Positions 36,873 to 45,915 of a DNA stretch of 62,756 nucleotides are shown one piece after another. A program made the position numbers and the translations under genes. Under the pieces are notes generated by a model. It worked only from the letters and a program-made list of their open reading frames with translations, had not been told where the DNA came from and did no database searches. The stretch covers positions 1 through 62,756 of the forward strand of contig JAJCYC010000081.1 in assembly GCA_029263115.1 (NCBI GenBank), given 5' to 3'. Within the stretch, counting starts at the first letter, position 1. Each line of letters begins with the position of its first letter. The stretch is from Pseudonocardia sp. (GTDB taxonomy: Bacteria > Actinomycetota > Actinomycetes > Mycobacteriales > Pseudonocardiaceae).

Positions 36873-37987
36873 CAGACCGTCGCGACCTGCACAGTGGCCA
36901 CGGCGGTCGGGTCGACGACGGTGGTGCAGCGCGTCCAGCGTGACACCTCGCGCGCGCCGGGATGGGCGAGCTCGTCCGGGTCGGGGGCAGGTGGCCGGTC
37001 GAGCAGGTCGTGGAGCCGGCAGAAGTCGTCGTTGTAGACGGTGTCGAAGTAGCGCTGTGGACCGTCGGGGAACACGGCGGCGACCCGGACGTCAGCCGGT
37101 GCCGTGCGGGCCACCCAGCCGGCGACGAGCCCGACCGCGCCGACGCTCCAGCCGCCGCTGGCGTAGCTGGTCGCGGCGAGCTCGCGGCAGGCCCAGACGG
37201 CTTCGGCGGGTGCGACCCAGTGCACCTCGTCGAAGGCGTCGTAGTCGACGTTGCCCGGATAGATGCTCGACCCCAGACCGCGCATCAGTCGGCTCCGTGC
37301 TGGCTGGCCGAAGATCGTCGAGCCGACAGTGTCCACCCCGACCAGACGCAGGTCGGGCAGGTGCTTGCGTAGCACGGCCGAGATGCCTGCCGAGTGCCCG
37401 CCCGTGCCGACGGAGCAGACCAGGACGTCGATGTGGCCGAGCTGGTCGAGCAGTTCGTGGGCGAGCGGCGCGTAGGCAGCCATGTTGTCCGGGTTGTGGT
37501 ATTGGTCGGGGCAGTACGAGCCCGGCTCCCCGGCGAGGATGCGGCGTACCGCCCGGCGGCGGGCCTCCTGCCATCCGCCGGGTGCGCACGGCTGCTCGAC
37601 GGTGTGCACGGTCGCACCGTAGGCGCGCAGCAGGCGGTGCATGAGTGGTTCCATGCCAGGGTCGCTGACCAGCGTCACCGGGTGGCCGTAGGCGATGCCG
37701 GCCAGCGCAAGTCCCAGCCCCAGCGTGCCGCTGGTGGACTCCACGATCCGGGCGCCGTCGGTGAGCTCACCCCGTTCGCGGGCCCTGCGGACCATGTGCA
37801 GTGCGGGGCGATCCTTGATCCCGCCGGGGTTGAATCCCTCCAGCTTGGCCCAGAACCCGCGACCGGCCGGAACGAAGGGGTGATCGATCCGGATCACCGG
37901 CGTGCCACCGACGACCATCGGCAGCCGGGGGGTCAGGTGGTCGGACGCGGGGTAGGGGAGCGTTCGGGGAGCAGCAGGAAGCGTCAT
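36872..37987 (-). CDS. PLP-dependent cysteine synthase-family enzyme
   Basis: 371 residues. The PLP Lys lies in [11 protein letters not shown] (~60), followed by the SGTLGLGLA loop and the phosphate-binding [10 protein letters not shown] (fold type II). The C-terminal ~50 residues exceed the usual ~310-330 of O-acetylserine sulfhydrylases and include a Cys-bearing CRLHDLL stretch. Typical substrates are O-acetylserine or O-phosphoserine with sulfide or another amine. In siderophore clusters relatives make diaminopropionate. It is coupled to the MFS gene and preceded by a leader region, which hints at control by an amino acid. Confidence 0.85.
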   Translation of the reverse strand: MTLPAAPRTLPYPASDHLTPRLPMVVGGTPVIRIDHPFVPAGRGFWAKLEGFNPGGIKDRPALHMVRRARERGELTDGARIVESTSGTLGLGLALAGIAYGHPVTLVSDPGMEPLMHRLLRAYGATVHTVEQPCAPGGWQEARRRAVRRILAGEPGSYCPDQYHNPDNMAAYAPLAHELLDQLGHIDVLVCSVGTGGHSAGISAVLRKHLPDLRLVGVDTVGSTIFGQPARSRLMRGLGSSIYPGNVDYDAFDEVHWVAPAEAVWACRELAATSYASGGWSVGAVGLVAGWVARTAPADVRVAAVFPDGPQRYFDTVYNDDFCRLHDLLDRPPAPDPDELAHPGAREVSRWTRCTTVVDPTAVATVQVATV

Positions 37988-38073
37988 CGAGGGATCTCCT
38001 GGGGAGCGCCACGCTCGAGGTCGAGCGCAGGCGGAAGGGATCGAGCACGGACGTCAGGGGCGACCGTGCCCGA

Positions 38074-38448
38074 TCAGGTCCGGGAGATCCCGAGACACGC
38101 CAGCAACGTCCGACCGGCGACCGGCGGACCTCGGGTTCCCGTGACCCGCACGGTGCGTAGGCCGACCGCCGACCGAGCGATCCCGTAGTCGCCGAGTGGC
38201 GACGCGGCGCCGTCCGGTGCCGCACCGTCGTCGCGTCGCGTCGAGTCGGTGACCGCCTCATCGGATGCGGGCGCGCTGTGGGCGCACACCGGTTCGTGAG
38301 CGTCAGAAGCGGTGCTGACCACCGCGTTCTGGCTTTCCATCACGGCCGCAGCCGCGCTGCATGAGCCCAAGAGCGCACCCGTGACCAGCAGAATCCCCAG
38401 CAGCACTGCCGCTGGGGAACCGGTCCAGTTGGGCTTGTTGGTACGCAC
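38074..38448 (-). CDS. small putative lipoprotein, or leader ORF of the PLP operon
   Basis: The 124 residues from GTG 38,448 start VRTNKPNWTGSP, have one hydrophobic segment (AAVLLGILLVTGALLGSC) with a plausible lipobox Cys, then an Ala/Ser/Asp-rich exported part and the tail TLLACLGISRT. No Shine-Dalgarno is visible. Its 3' end lies 86 bp before the PLP-enzyme start on the same strand. It may be a genuine small lipoprotein, or its end may be a short leader peptide. No family was recognised. Confidence 0.4.
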   Translation of the reverse strand: MRTNKPNWTGSPAAVLLGILLVTGALLGSCSAAAAVMESQNAVVSTASDAHEPVCAHSAPASDEAVTDSTRRDDGAAPDGAASPLGDYGIARSAVGLRTVRVTGTRGPPVAGRTLLACLGISRT

Positions 38449-38535
38449 AGTGATCGGACCGTAACAGAATGCAGACGGTAGAACGATCACCCCCAAGGGG
38501 TCTCGGTCGAGGCGAACCCGGGTGCATCCCGGCAT

Positions 38536-38554
38536 CTACTAAGGGGCATAGTAG
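38536..38554. promoter_or_regulatory. CTACT-N9-AGTAG palindrome before ccmA
   Basis: A perfect 5+5 inverted repeat (CTACT-AAGGGGCAT-AGTAG), 34 bp upstream of the ccmA ATG. Identical half-sites with the same spacing lie before ccdA and ctaD. It is a likely dimeric repressor site, possibly for the BlaI-type protein encoded at 60,812-61,183. Confidence 0.6.
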
Positions 38555-38588
38555 GTGGCTCAGTGTTCACCGACCGGAGACAGGACAG

Positions 38589-39314
38589 ATGCCCCAGATC
38601 GGGAAGGCCGCACCGGCTTACCGTCGCGTCGTGGCGGGGATCCTTGGCTCGCCCGGCGGGTCCGCGGAGGTGGCCCGGCTCGAGGACGTCACTGTGGCAG
38701 TGCATCGCACACCGGTCCTGCACGGACTGGACCTGCGGCTCGCCGCGGGCGAGGTCCTCGGCGTGCTGGGGGCGAACGGGTCGGGCAAGACGACGCTGCT
38801 CCAGGTGCTAGCCACGCTCGTCGCCCCCTCCGCCGGTCGCGGGCAGGTACTGGGTTCCGAACTCGGAACTCCCGGCACCGCGACCGCCCGGCGACGGATC
38901 GCGCTGGTGGGGCATGTCCCCGCGCTGTACGGGCCGCTGACGCTGGCCGAGAACCTGCGGTTCGTCGCCCGGCTCAGCGGCCGGGACGAGCAGGCCGCCA
39001 ACGGGGCGCTGGCCGCGGTGGGCCTCGGCGGCGCGGCGAGACGTCGGGCGGAGAGCTGCTCGCAGGGCATGCAGCGCCGGGCCGATCTCGCGCGGGTGCT
39101 GCTCGCCGAGCCGTCGCTGCTGCTGCTCGACGAGGTCCACGCCGGTCTCGATCGCGACGCCGTCCCGCTGGTCGACGCGGTCGTGGCCCGAGTGCGGGCT
39201 CGGGGCGGCGCGGCCGTGCTCGTCTCCCACGAGCCCGACCGCCTCGTCGGACTGGTCGACCGGCTGGTCCGTATCGTCGACGGGCGCGCTGAACCGGTGG
39301 GGGACTTCCCGTGA
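38589..39314 (+). CDS. ccmA: haem exporter ABC ATPase CcmA
   Basis: 241 residues from ATG 38,589. Walker A is GANGSGKTTLLQ, the ABC signature is degenerate as SQGMQRRADLARVLL, and Walker B is LLLLDEVHAGLD followed by SHEP. With CcmB and CcmC it forms the ABC module that releases haem-loaded CcmE. It is the first gene of a run in which nearly every stop overlaps the next start. The CTACT palindrome sits in its promoter. Confidence 0.9.
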   Translation: MPQIGKAAPAYRRVVAGILGSPGGSAEVARLEDVTVAVHRTPVLHGLDLRLAAGEVLGVLGANGSGKTTLLQVLATLVAPSAGRGQVLGSELGTPGTATARRRIALVGHVPALYGPLTLAENLRFVARLSGRDEQAANGALAAVGLGGAARRRAESCSQGMQRRADLARVLLAEPSLLLLDEVHAGLDRDAVPLVDAVVARVRARGGAAVLVSHEPDRLVGLVDRLVRIVDGRAEPVGDFP

Positions 39315-39991
39315 CGGCCGCGACGGTTTCCCCGCTCGGCCTGTGCCTGGTCCTGGCGCGTAAGGACCTGCGCCTGGAACGGCGGGCGGGCGAGGCGCTG
39401 CTGGTCACCGCGCCGTTCGGCGCGACCGCGCTGCTGCTGGCCCCGCTGGCCGTGGGGACCGACACGCCGCTGCTGCGCGAGCTCGGCCCGGCCCTGTACT
39501 GGCTGGTGGTGCTGCTGTTCGGGGTGCTCGTGACGCTGCGGGCCAGCGCCGTCGACGGGCCGGCGCAGGTCGCGATGCTGCGCCTCGCGGGGGTGGGTGC
39601 GCGGGTGCGCCTGGCCGGCCGCACGCTGGCCAACGGCGTGCTGTTGCTGGGGTTCCAGCTGCTGCTCGCGCCGGTCGCGGTGCTGCTCTACGACCCGGAC
39701 CTGACCGGCTGGCCGTGGCTGCTGCCGGTGTTCGTGCTGGTGGCCGCGGGGCTCGCGGTTCTGGGTGCGCTGGCCGACGCGCTGGCCGCCGGGCTCGCCG
39801 GTCGCACCGCGCTGGGGCCCCTGCTGGTGGCTCCGCTCGCCGTACCCCTGCTGATCGGGGCGACAGGTGTGCTGCAGGCGGCCCGCTACGGCCGCCCGCC
39901 CTGGCCGTGGTTGCTGCTCCTCGCCACCGTCGATCTCGTCGCCGCACTGCTCGCCGCGTGGTGCGCCCCCCACCTGGAGGACCGGACATGA
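39311..39991 (+). CDS. ccmB: haem exporter membrane subunit CcmB
   Basis: 226 residues, GTG 39,311 overlapping ccmA by 4 bp. Six membrane segments with the family's RKDLRLERRAGEALL opening, the FGATALLLAPLA first helix and the LGPLLVAPLAVPLLIGAT segment near the end. It is the membrane partner of CcmA. Length is normal. Its stop overlaps ccmC (ATGA). Confidence 0.9.
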   Translation: MTAATVSPLGLCLVLARKDLRLERRAGEALLVTAPFGATALLLAPLAVGTDTPLLRELGPALYWLVVLLFGVLVTLRASAVDGPAQVAMLRLAGVGARVRLAGRTLANGVLLLGFQLLLAPVAVLLYDPDLTGWPWLLPVFVLVAAGLAVLGALADALAAGLAGRTALGPLLVAPLAVPLLIGATGVLQAARYGRPPWPWLLLLATVDLVAALLAAWCAPHLEDRT

Positions 39992-40749
39992 CAGCGCCCC
40001 CCACCGCCTCGCCCGGCGCAGCATCCATCGGACCGGTGTTCGGCCGCCGGCTGCCGATCGCCGCCGGTGTTGCAGGCGTCGTCGGACTCATCGCCGCGAT
40101 GGTCTCCCCGCCCGACTTCGTGCAGGGCGAGCTCGTCCGCCTCATGTATATCCACGTGCCCGCCGCGTGGACGGCCTACCTCAGCTTCGCGGTGACACTG
40201 GGGGCGAGCATCGGCTGGTTGTGGCGCCGCCGCCCCGGCCTGGACCGGATGGCCGCGGCGAGTGCCGAGGTCGGCGTCTTCTTCACCGGGCTGGCCATCG
40301 CGCTGGGCTCGATCTGGGGGAAGCCGACCTGGGGGGTGTGGTGGACCTGGGACGCACGGCTCGTCACCACCGCGCTGCTGTTCTTCGTCTACCTCGGCTA
40401 CCTGGCGCTGCGCCGGGCCATCCCCGACCCGCTGGTCCGCGCCCGCCGCTCGGCTGTGTTCGGGGTGGCGGCCTTCGCGCAGGTGCCGCTGGTCCACTTC
40501 TCGGTCCTCTGGTGGCGCACCCTGCACCAACCACCCACGGTGCTGCGCCCCGGCGACCCGTCGATCGACCACACGATGCTCGCCGCGCTGCTGCTCAACC
40601 TGGTGGCGTTCACCCTGCTGTGGGCGCTGCTCGTCCGGGCCCGCGCCCGCATCGCCGCGGCACAGGACCGGATCGACGAGGCCGAGCCGACGCGGCCGCT
40701 CGCGGGTGACGCGGTGTCGGCGCCCCGGCTGGAGGCCTCGGATGTCTGA
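39988..40749 (+). CDS. ccmC: haem delivery protein CcmC
   Basis: 253 residues from ATG 39,988. Six helices with the tryptophan-rich WWD motif WGVWWTWDARLVTT (~115-128). Conserved His lie in IHVPAAW and VHFSVLWWRTLHQP on the outer face. It presents haem to CcmE. The tail (~220-253) is charged and unlike other families. It overlaps both neighbours. Confidence 0.92.
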   Translation: MTAPPTASPGAASIGPVFGRRLPIAAGVAGVVGLIAAMVSPPDFVQGELVRLMYIHVPAAWTAYLSFAVTLGASIGWLWRRRPGLDRMAAASAEVGVFFTGLAIALGSIWGKPTWGVWWTWDARLVTTALLFFVYLGYLALRRAIPDPLVRARRSAVFGVAAFAQVPLVHFSVLWWRTLHQPPTVLRPGDPSIDHTMLAALLLNLVAFTLLWALLVRARARIAAAQDRIDEAEPTRPLAGDAVSAPRLEASDV

Positions 40750-40858
40750 GTGGGCGTGGGTGGCGCTGGGCTACGGGACCTCGGTGGTCGCGCTGGTCGG
40801 CTACGTCGTGGTGCTGGCGCGCCGGGCGACGGCACTGCGCCGCCGGGACCCGTCGTGA
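40742..40858 (+). CDS. ccmD: CcmD, small single-helix subunit
   Basis: 38 residues: MSEWAWVALGYGTSVVAL, one helix, then a basic RRATALRRRDPS tail. It overlaps ccmC by 8 bp and ccmE by 4 bp. Size, topology and position match CcmD, which helps release haem-CcmE from the ABC complex. Confidence 0.8.
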   Translation: MSEWAWVALGYGTSVVALVGYVVVLARRATALRRRDPS

Positions 40859-41289
40859 GCAGCCCGACCCGGATGGGCCTGTCCCGCTACCGGCTGTTGG
40901 CGGTCGCCGCGGTCGGGGTGCTGGCCGTGCTGCTGGGCCTGCTGCTGTTCGGCAATCTCAACCGCAACCTCGTGTACTACCTGGACCCGGCCGAGGCGCT
41001 CGCGCAGCAGGCGGACTACGGCGACGGCCGCCGCTTCCAGCTCGGTGGCCTCGTCGAGGAGGGCAGCGTCACGACGACCGCCGACGGCGTCCGCTTCACG
41101 GTCACCTCCACCGCAGGCCCGGACGGCACGACGATCCCGGTCGAGTACCGCGGCTCTCCGGCGCAGCTCTTCGGCGCCGGCATCGGCGTCGTGCTCGAAG
41201 GCTTCTGGCGCGGGCCGGTGTTCGCCTCGGACACGATGAAGGTCAAGCACGACGAGAACTACCGGCCCCCGGAAAGCGAGTCGACGTGA
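40855..41289 (+). CDS. ccmE: haem chaperone CcmE
   Basis: 144 residues from GTG 40,855, membrane-anchored by residues ~12-34, then an OB-fold β-barrel. The haem-attaching His is His132 in KVKHDENYRPPE, and the nearby Tyr is Tyr136, as in canonical CcmE. It ferries haem from CcmC to CcmF. Overlaps the next gene by 4 bp. Confidence 0.92.
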   Translation: MSSPTRMGLSRYRLLAVAAVGVLAVLLGLLLFGNLNRNLVYYLDPAEALAQQADYGDGRRFQLGGLVEEGSVTTTADGVRFTVTSTAGPDGTTIPVEYRGSPAQLFGAGIGVVLEGFWRGPVFASDTMKVKHDENYRPPESEST

Positions 41290-43268
41290 CGACGGCGGTT
41301 CCCGCGGCGGGGTGGGCGGGCGCGTTGCTCGGCCTGGCCGGTTCGATCGTGCTCGCCGTGCTCGGGCTGCGGGCCCAGCGCCGGCCCGGCGCCGTGCGCC
41401 ACCAGCAGCTCCGCGCCGCGGTGTGGTGCATGCTCGGCGGTGCGGTGCTGGCGATGACGGCGCTGGAGGTGGCACTGCTGACCGACAACTTCGCGATGTC
41501 CTACGTCGCGGAGACGCACTCCCGCGCCACCCCGCTGCTGTTCACCATCACCAGCGCCTGGGCCGCCCTCGACGGCAGCATGGTGCTCTGGACGCTGATC
41601 CTCGCCGGGTACACCGCTGTTGTGCTGCGTCAGGTGCCCGGCACCGACGACCGGCTCGGCACCGGCGCGCTGGGGGTGCTCGGCCTGGTCGCGGCGTTCT
41701 TCTTCGGTACCGTGGTGCTGGCCGCCAACCCCTTCGAGATCCTGGCGAACCCGCCCGCCGACGGCCCGGGGCCCAACCCGATCCTGGCCGACCACATCAT
41801 GGTCGCCCTGCACCCGCCGATGCTCTACCTGGGCTATGTCGGGTTCACCGTCCCGTTCGCGTTCGCGATGTCGGCGCTGCTGCTGCGCGAGGGCGGCGTC
41901 GAGTGGCTGCGTCGTACCCGGCGGGCGAACCTGGTGGCCTGGAGCTTCTTGACCGGAGGGCTCGTGCTCGGTGCCTGGTGGGCCTACGAGGTGCTGGGCT
42001 GGGGCGGGTACTGGGCGTGGGACCCGGTGGAGAACGCCGCGCTCATCCCGTGGCTGGTGGCCACCGCGTTCATCCACTCATCGGTGGTCCAGGTCCGCCG
42101 CGGCATGCTGCAGGCGTGGAACTTCGTGCTGGTCCTGGCCACGTTCGCGCTGACCATCCTGGGCACGTTCCTCACCCGGTCCTCGGTGGTGGTGTCGGTG
42201 CACAGCTTCAGCCAGTCGCCGATCGGGCCGGCGCTGCTGGCGTTCTTCGTCCTCGTCGTCGTCGCCGGGTTCACGCTGATCGTGCTGCGCGCCGAGCGGG
42301 TCGCGTCGCTGTCGCGTCCCGAGTCGCTCGCTAGCCGGGAGGGCGCGTTCCTGGTCAACAACCTGCTGCTGAGCCTGCTCGCGTTCGTCGTGCTGCTCGG
42401 CACCACCTACCCGATCCTCGTCGAGGCCGTCGTCGGGCAGCAGGTCTCGGTCGGGCGGCCGTTCTTCGACCGGATGGCGGTGCCGCTGGGGTTCGCGCTG
42501 CTGCTCGCCATGGGGATCGGCCCGGTCACGCCCTACCGGCGGGCGAGCGGCACGCTGCTGTGGGAGCGGATGCGGGGGCCGCTGCTGGCGGCCAGCGCGG
42601 CCGCGGCGGCCGTCACGCTGGCCGGGGTGCGCTCACCCGGGGTGGTCGCCGTGGTCGGGATCGCCACTTGGATCGCCGCGTCCACGCTGCGCCAGCTCGT
42701 CGTCGGCGCGCCCGCCCGCACGCCCGCCGGGGTGCTGCGCATGGTGCGCGGGCAGCGCGGCTTCTGGGGCGGGCAGCTCGCGCACCTCGGGGTGGCGCTC
42801 GCCGCCGTGGTCATCGCGGTGTCCGGTGACCTCGCCGAACGGGCCACGGTGACCCTCGACCGCGGGCAGTCCGCCGGGTTCGCCGGCTACACCGTCACCT
42901 TCGAGCGCAGCGAGCAGCACCAGCAGCCCGACCGGCTGGTCACCGACGCGCACATCGTGCTGCGTTCGGGCACCGACGTGGTCCGGGTCGCCGAGCCGCG
43001 GCTCAACTCGTTCCCGGGCCGGCCGCAGGCGGTCGGCAACCCGTCGGTCTGGTCGGCCCTGGGCCAGGACGTCTACGTGGCGCTGGGCAGCCTCGACCCG
43101 GAGCGGGTCACGCTCAACCTGTACCGCTTCCCGCTGATGGTGTGGCTGTGGGTCGCCGGAGGGCTCGTCGCGGCGGGCGGTTTCTGGGCGCTGGGCGGAC
43201 CGCGCCGGCGCACCCCCGTCGAGACCTCCGGTGAACAGCCTCTGGAGAAGGTGGGTTCCGATGGGTGA
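41286..43268 (+). CDS. ccmF: cytochrome c haem lyase subunit CcmF
   Basis: 660 residues, about fifteen helices. The WWD motif is WGGYWAWDPVENAALIPWL (~238-256), flanked by His loops (DHIMVALHPPMLYLGY; FIHSSVVQVRRGMLQAWN). FLTRSSVVVSVHSF is the family's strongest block. A large C-terminal outer loop follows (~515-625). It ligates haem to the CxxCH Cys of apocytochrome c. GTG/ATG overlaps on both sides; intact. Confidence 0.95.
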   Translation: MTTAVPAAGWAGALLGLAGSIVLAVLGLRAQRRPGAVRHQQLRAAVWCMLGGAVLAMTALEVALLTDNFAMSYVAETHSRATPLLFTITSAWAALDGSMVLWTLILAGYTAVVLRQVPGTDDRLGTGALGVLGLVAAFFFGTVVLAANPFEILANPPADGPGPNPILADHIMVALHPPMLYLGYVGFTVPFAFAMSALLLREGGVEWLRRTRRANLVAWSFLTGGLVLGAWWAYEVLGWGGYWAWDPVENAALIPWLVATAFIHSSVVQVRRGMLQAWNFVLVLATFALTILGTFLTRSSVVVSVHSFSQSPIGPALLAFFVLVVVAGFTLIVLRAERVASLSRPESLASREGAFLVNNLLLSLLAFVVLLGTTYPILVEAVVGQQVSVGRPFFDRMAVPLGFALLLAMGIGPVTPYRRASGTLLWERMRGPLLAASAAAAAVTLAGVRSPGVVAVVGIATWIAASTLRQLVVGAPARTPAGVLRMVRGQRGFWGGQLAHLGVALAAVVIAVSGDLAERATVTLDRGQSAGFAGYTVTFERSEQHQQPDRLVTDAHIVLRSGTDVVRVAEPRLNSFPGRPQAVGNPSVWSALGQDVYVALGSLDPERVTLNLYRFPLMVWLWVAGGLVAAGGFWALGGPRRRTPVETSGEQPLEKVGSDG

Positions 43269-43755
43269 GCGCCGCCGAACCGCCTCCGTCGTCATCGCGC
43301 TCGCCGTCCTCGGCCTGCTCGCGGTCACGGTTGTGGCGCTGCTGACCGCGACCCGGCCGGCCCCCGACCGCGCCCAGGACCTCGCCGAGCGGCTGCGCTG
43401 CCCGGTGTGCAAGAGCGTGTCCATCGCGGAGTCACAGTCCGACACCGCGGTCGCGATGCGCGGGGTCGTCGCCGAACAGGTCGCGGCCGGGCGCAGCGAC
43501 CCGGAGATCGTCGACTACTTCCGGGCCCGCTACGGCGACTGGGTGCTGTTCGACCCGCCCGCCGCCGGGGCCACCCTCGCGTTGTGGCTGGTACCGGCGG
43601 CGGTGACCGTGCTCGGGACCGGCGTGGTGCTGCACCGGATGCGGCAGGGGCCGGCTGGGTCCCCACCCGCGTTGAGCGCGGAGGAGCGGGAGCGTGTCGC
43701 GGCCGCGGTCGCCCGGGCCCGCGTGGCCGGAGTCGGGGAGGACGACCAACCGTGA
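43261..43755 (+). CDS. ccmH: cytochrome c maturation thiol protein CcmH
   Basis: 164 residues from ATG 43,261, overlapping ccmF by 8 bp. A signal anchor (~8-30) precedes LRCPVC (Cys47, Cys50), which reduces the haem-binding Cys of apocytochrome. A second helix (~105-125) anchors it, and an acidic tail follows. Length matches CcmH/CycL. Confidence 0.92.
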   Translation: MGERRRTASVVIALAVLGLLAVTVVALLTATRPAPDRAQDLAERLRCPVCKSVSIAESQSDTAVAMRGVVAEQVAAGRSDPEIVDYFRARYGDWVLFDPPAAGATLALWLVPAAVTVLGTGVVLHRMRQGPAGSPPALSAEERERVAAAVARARVAGVGEDDQP

Positions 43756-44537
43756 GCATTCCTGACGAGCGGCTGCGCCAGGTGGCCGACCAGGCGGTGC
43801 GCGACATCGTCGAACTGGACCGGCAGGTCGACTGCGGGGAGATCGATGCAGCCGACGCCGGACCGCTGCGTGCCGGATACGAAGCCCGCGCCGCGCAGTC
43901 CCTCGGGGCGCTGGGTACGGCCGATCCGCCTGCCCCCGCGCGACCTCCCGCCCCGCGCGCGTGGTCGCTGGCCTACCTGCTGGCCGGCGTCGTCGCGGTG
44001 GTGGCCACGCTGGTCCTGCTACCGGCCTCGCTGATCGACCGGCCGGTCGGCGGGTTCGTCACCGGGAATGAGGCGGTTCAGGGTGCCGCTCCGGCGCTGG
44101 ACCCGTCGGCAACCGTCACCGATGCGCAGCTGGAAGAGGTGGTGGCGGCCAACCCCGGCGTCGTCGGGATGCGGCTGGCCCTGGCCGACCGCTACGTGGC
44201 GCAGGGTGATTTCGGCCCCGCGATGCGCCACTACCTCGACGCGCTGCGCCGGGAGCCGGGCAACGCCGAGGCGCACGCCCACCTCGGGTGGCTGCTGCTG
44301 CAGATCGGCCGACCACAGGACGGGCTGGAGTCGGTGGACCGGGCGCTCGCCCTGGACCCATCGCTCGACGACGCGCTGTGGTTCCGGGCGAACATCGCCC
44401 TCGACGGGCTCGACGACCCCTCCTCCGCGCTGGTGTCGCTGCAGGAGCTGGGCGGGCGCGAGCTGGCCCCGGCGGTCCGCGCGCAGGTCGAGGGGCTCGC
44501 CGCGACCGCGCAGCAGCGACTCGGGAGCGCCGGATGA
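43752..44537 (+). CDS. CcmI/CycH-like TPR protein
   Basis: 261 residues from GTG 43,752. A helical N-terminus (~1-60), one membrane helix (WSLAYLLAGVVAVVATLVLLP, ~75-95) and TPR repeats outside (MRLALADRYVAQGDFGPAMRHYLDALRREP; AHAHLGWLLLQIGRPQDGLESVDRALALDP). CcmI-type TPR domains hold the apocytochrome C-terminus for CcmF/H. Its place between ccmH and a ccmG-like gene fits. Confidence 0.8.
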   Translation: MSIPDERLRQVADQAVRDIVELDRQVDCGEIDAADAGPLRAGYEARAAQSLGALGTADPPAPARPPAPRAWSLAYLLAGVVAVVATLVLLPASLIDRPVGGFVTGNEAVQGAAPALDPSATVTDAQLEEVVAANPGVVGMRLALADRYVAQGDFGPAMRHYLDALRREPGNAEAHAHLGWLLLQIGRPQDGLESVDRALALDPSLDDALWFRANIALDGLDDPSSALVSLQELGGRELAPAVRAQVEGLAATAQQRLGSAG

Positions 44538-45175
44538 GCGACACCCTGACCCCGGTGCCGTCGCGGCGCCGGGTGCTGCGCGCCGTCGCGGTCGCCGTGG
44601 TGCTCGTCGCCATCGGGATCGGCGCGCTGTTCGGGTCGCGGCTCACCGTCGACCCGACGCTGGTGCAGAGCCCGCTGATCGGCCGCCCGGTCCCCGACCT
44701 CACCCTGCCGGCGCTGGAGGGTCCCGGGGAGGTCTCGCTGGCCGCGCTGCGCGGGCAGGTCGTGGTGGTCAACTTCTGGGCGTCGTGGTGCGTCGCGTGC
44801 CGCGAGGAGCACGCCGCGCTCGTGGCCGCGGCCGACCAGTACCAAGACGCCGGCCTCACCATCGTCGGCATCGACTACCAGGACGGCACGTCCTCCGCGG
44901 TCGACTTCCTCGACGAGCTCGGGCGCGGAGGGGACAACTACCTGTACGTCAGCGATGTGGGCTCCCGGGCCGCGCTGGAGTTCGGCCTGTTCGGGGTGCC
45001 CGAGACGTTCGTCGTCGATCGCGCGGGCACCATCGTCGCCAAGATCACCGGCGGGACGACCTACCCGCTGCTGGCCGGGACATTGGACGCCGTGATCGCC
45101 GGGGAGCAACCCGGGGCGCGGACAGGGGGCCCGGTCCAGCCCGCGCCCGGTGCACCCCTCGTGGGAGGACGATGA
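44534..45175 (+). CDS. ccmG: thiol-disulfide oxidoreductase, CcmG/ResA type
   Basis: 213 residues from ATG 44,534. A membrane anchor (~14-36) and a thioredoxin domain with WCVAC (Cys86, Cys89), the Glu-rich EEH after it, and the cis-Pro in GVPETFVVD. CcmG reduces CcmH or the apocytochrome directly, taking electrons from CcdA (55,136). The tail is Gly/Pro-rich. Overlaps both neighbours by 4 bp. Confidence 0.88.
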   Translation: MSDTLTPVPSRRRVLRAVAVAVVLVAIGIGALFGSRLTVDPTLVQSPLIGRPVPDLTLPALEGPGEVSLAALRGQVVVVNFWASWCVACREEHAALVAAADQYQDAGLTIVGIDYQDGTSSAVDFLDELGRGGDNYLYVSDVGSRAALEFGLFGVPETFVVDRAGTIVAKITGGTTYPLLAGTLDAVIAGEQPGARTGGPVQPAPGAPLVGGR

Positions 45176-45861
45176 TGCGCACGCTGCTCCGCTCGGCCGA
45201 GTTCCGCTCGACGATCGTGGTGATGCTGCTCGCCGTCGCCGGCGTGGTGGCGCTGTGGCCCCGCGGCTCGGCGCCCGCCGTGCAGCCGGGACAACCGGCC
45301 GCCGCCGTCGCCCCGTGGGACGTGGACGGGCCCGGGTCGATGGCCGCGCCGGTCGGACCGGAGGTGGACATGCTGCGGGCATCGGCCGCGCTGGACCCCT
45401 GCCCGGCCCCGCAGCCGGACGCCCCGCAGCCCAGCGGGCCACTCCGCGGTATCACGGTGCCGTGCCTCGGTGCCCCGGGCGAGGTCGACCGCGCCGCGAC
45501 ACTGGCCGGTCGACCGGCCCTGCTCAACGTGTGGGCCTCGTGGTGCGCCCCGTGTCGCGCGGAGATCCCGGTGCTCGACGAGTACGCCGGCCGGCCCGAC
45601 GCGATACCCGTGATCGGCATCGACGTGCGCGACGACGCCGCGGCGGCGCTGCGCCTGATGGCCGATCTGGGCGCACGCTATCCATCGGTCGTCGACACCC
45701 GCGGCGAGCTGTGGCGGGCACTCGAGGTGCCGCTCGTCATCCCGACCACCTATGTCATCGCGGCGGACGGATCGCTGCAGCGGGTGAATCCGCCCACCGT
45801 CTTCGCCGATCCCGACGAGGTGGCGGCCACGGTGCAGCGCTACCTGTCCGACCCGTCGTGA
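45172..45861 (+). CDS. second TlpA/ResA-family thioredoxin
   Basis: 229 residues; ATG 45,172 or 45,175 after GGGAGG. Membrane anchor (~11-30), a linker with an extra CPAP (~76) and VPCLG, then a thioredoxin domain with WCAPC (Cys125, Cys128) and cis-Pro in LVIPTTYVI. It differs from the upstream copy and may serve as a CuA/Sco-like reductant or a second Ccm reductant. It ends the operon. Confidence 0.85.
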   Translation: MMRTLLRSAEFRSTIVVMLLAVAGVVALWPRGSAPAVQPGQPAAAVAPWDVDGPGSMAAPVGPEVDMLRASAALDPCPAPQPDAPQPSGPLRGITVPCLGAPGEVDRAATLAGRPALLNVWASWCAPCRAEIPVLDEYAGRPDAIPVIGIDVRDDAAAALRLMADLGARYPSVVDTRGELWRALEVPLVIPTTYVIAADGSLQRVNPPTVFADPDEVAATVQRYLSDPS

Positions 45862-45898
45862 ACGGGTGGATCGCAACGGGTTGCGGACGATCCGGTGC

Positions 45899-45915
45899 CC
45901 CGCCGGACAGGCGGG
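45899..45915 (+). terminator. hairpin after the ccm operon
   Basis: CCCGCC-GGACA-GGCGGG, six perfect pairs and a 5-nt loop, about 40 bp after the last stop. A smaller hairpin, GCAAC…GTTGC, lies between. No U-run follows. Confidence 0.4.

Larger units (their letters stand above)
37988..38588. promoter_or_regulatory. divergent regulatory region between PLP-MFS operon and ccm operon
   Basis: About 600 bp. The right end has the CTACT-N9-AGTAG box and the ccmA ribosome site. The middle holds a possible small lipoprotein frame (38,074-38,448, minus). Between that frame's stop and the PLP gene are about 85 bp with a small hairpin (CGGGA-TC-TCCCG) at the frame's end, a layout that could act as a leader or attenuator for the PLP gene. 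Confidence 0.4.

Noticed and set aside
34530-37037. 835-codon plus-strand open frame across the Lgt-like, MFS and PLP genes
   Set aside because: It crosses three well-supported genes on both strands and has no recognisable domain; a high-GC shadow.
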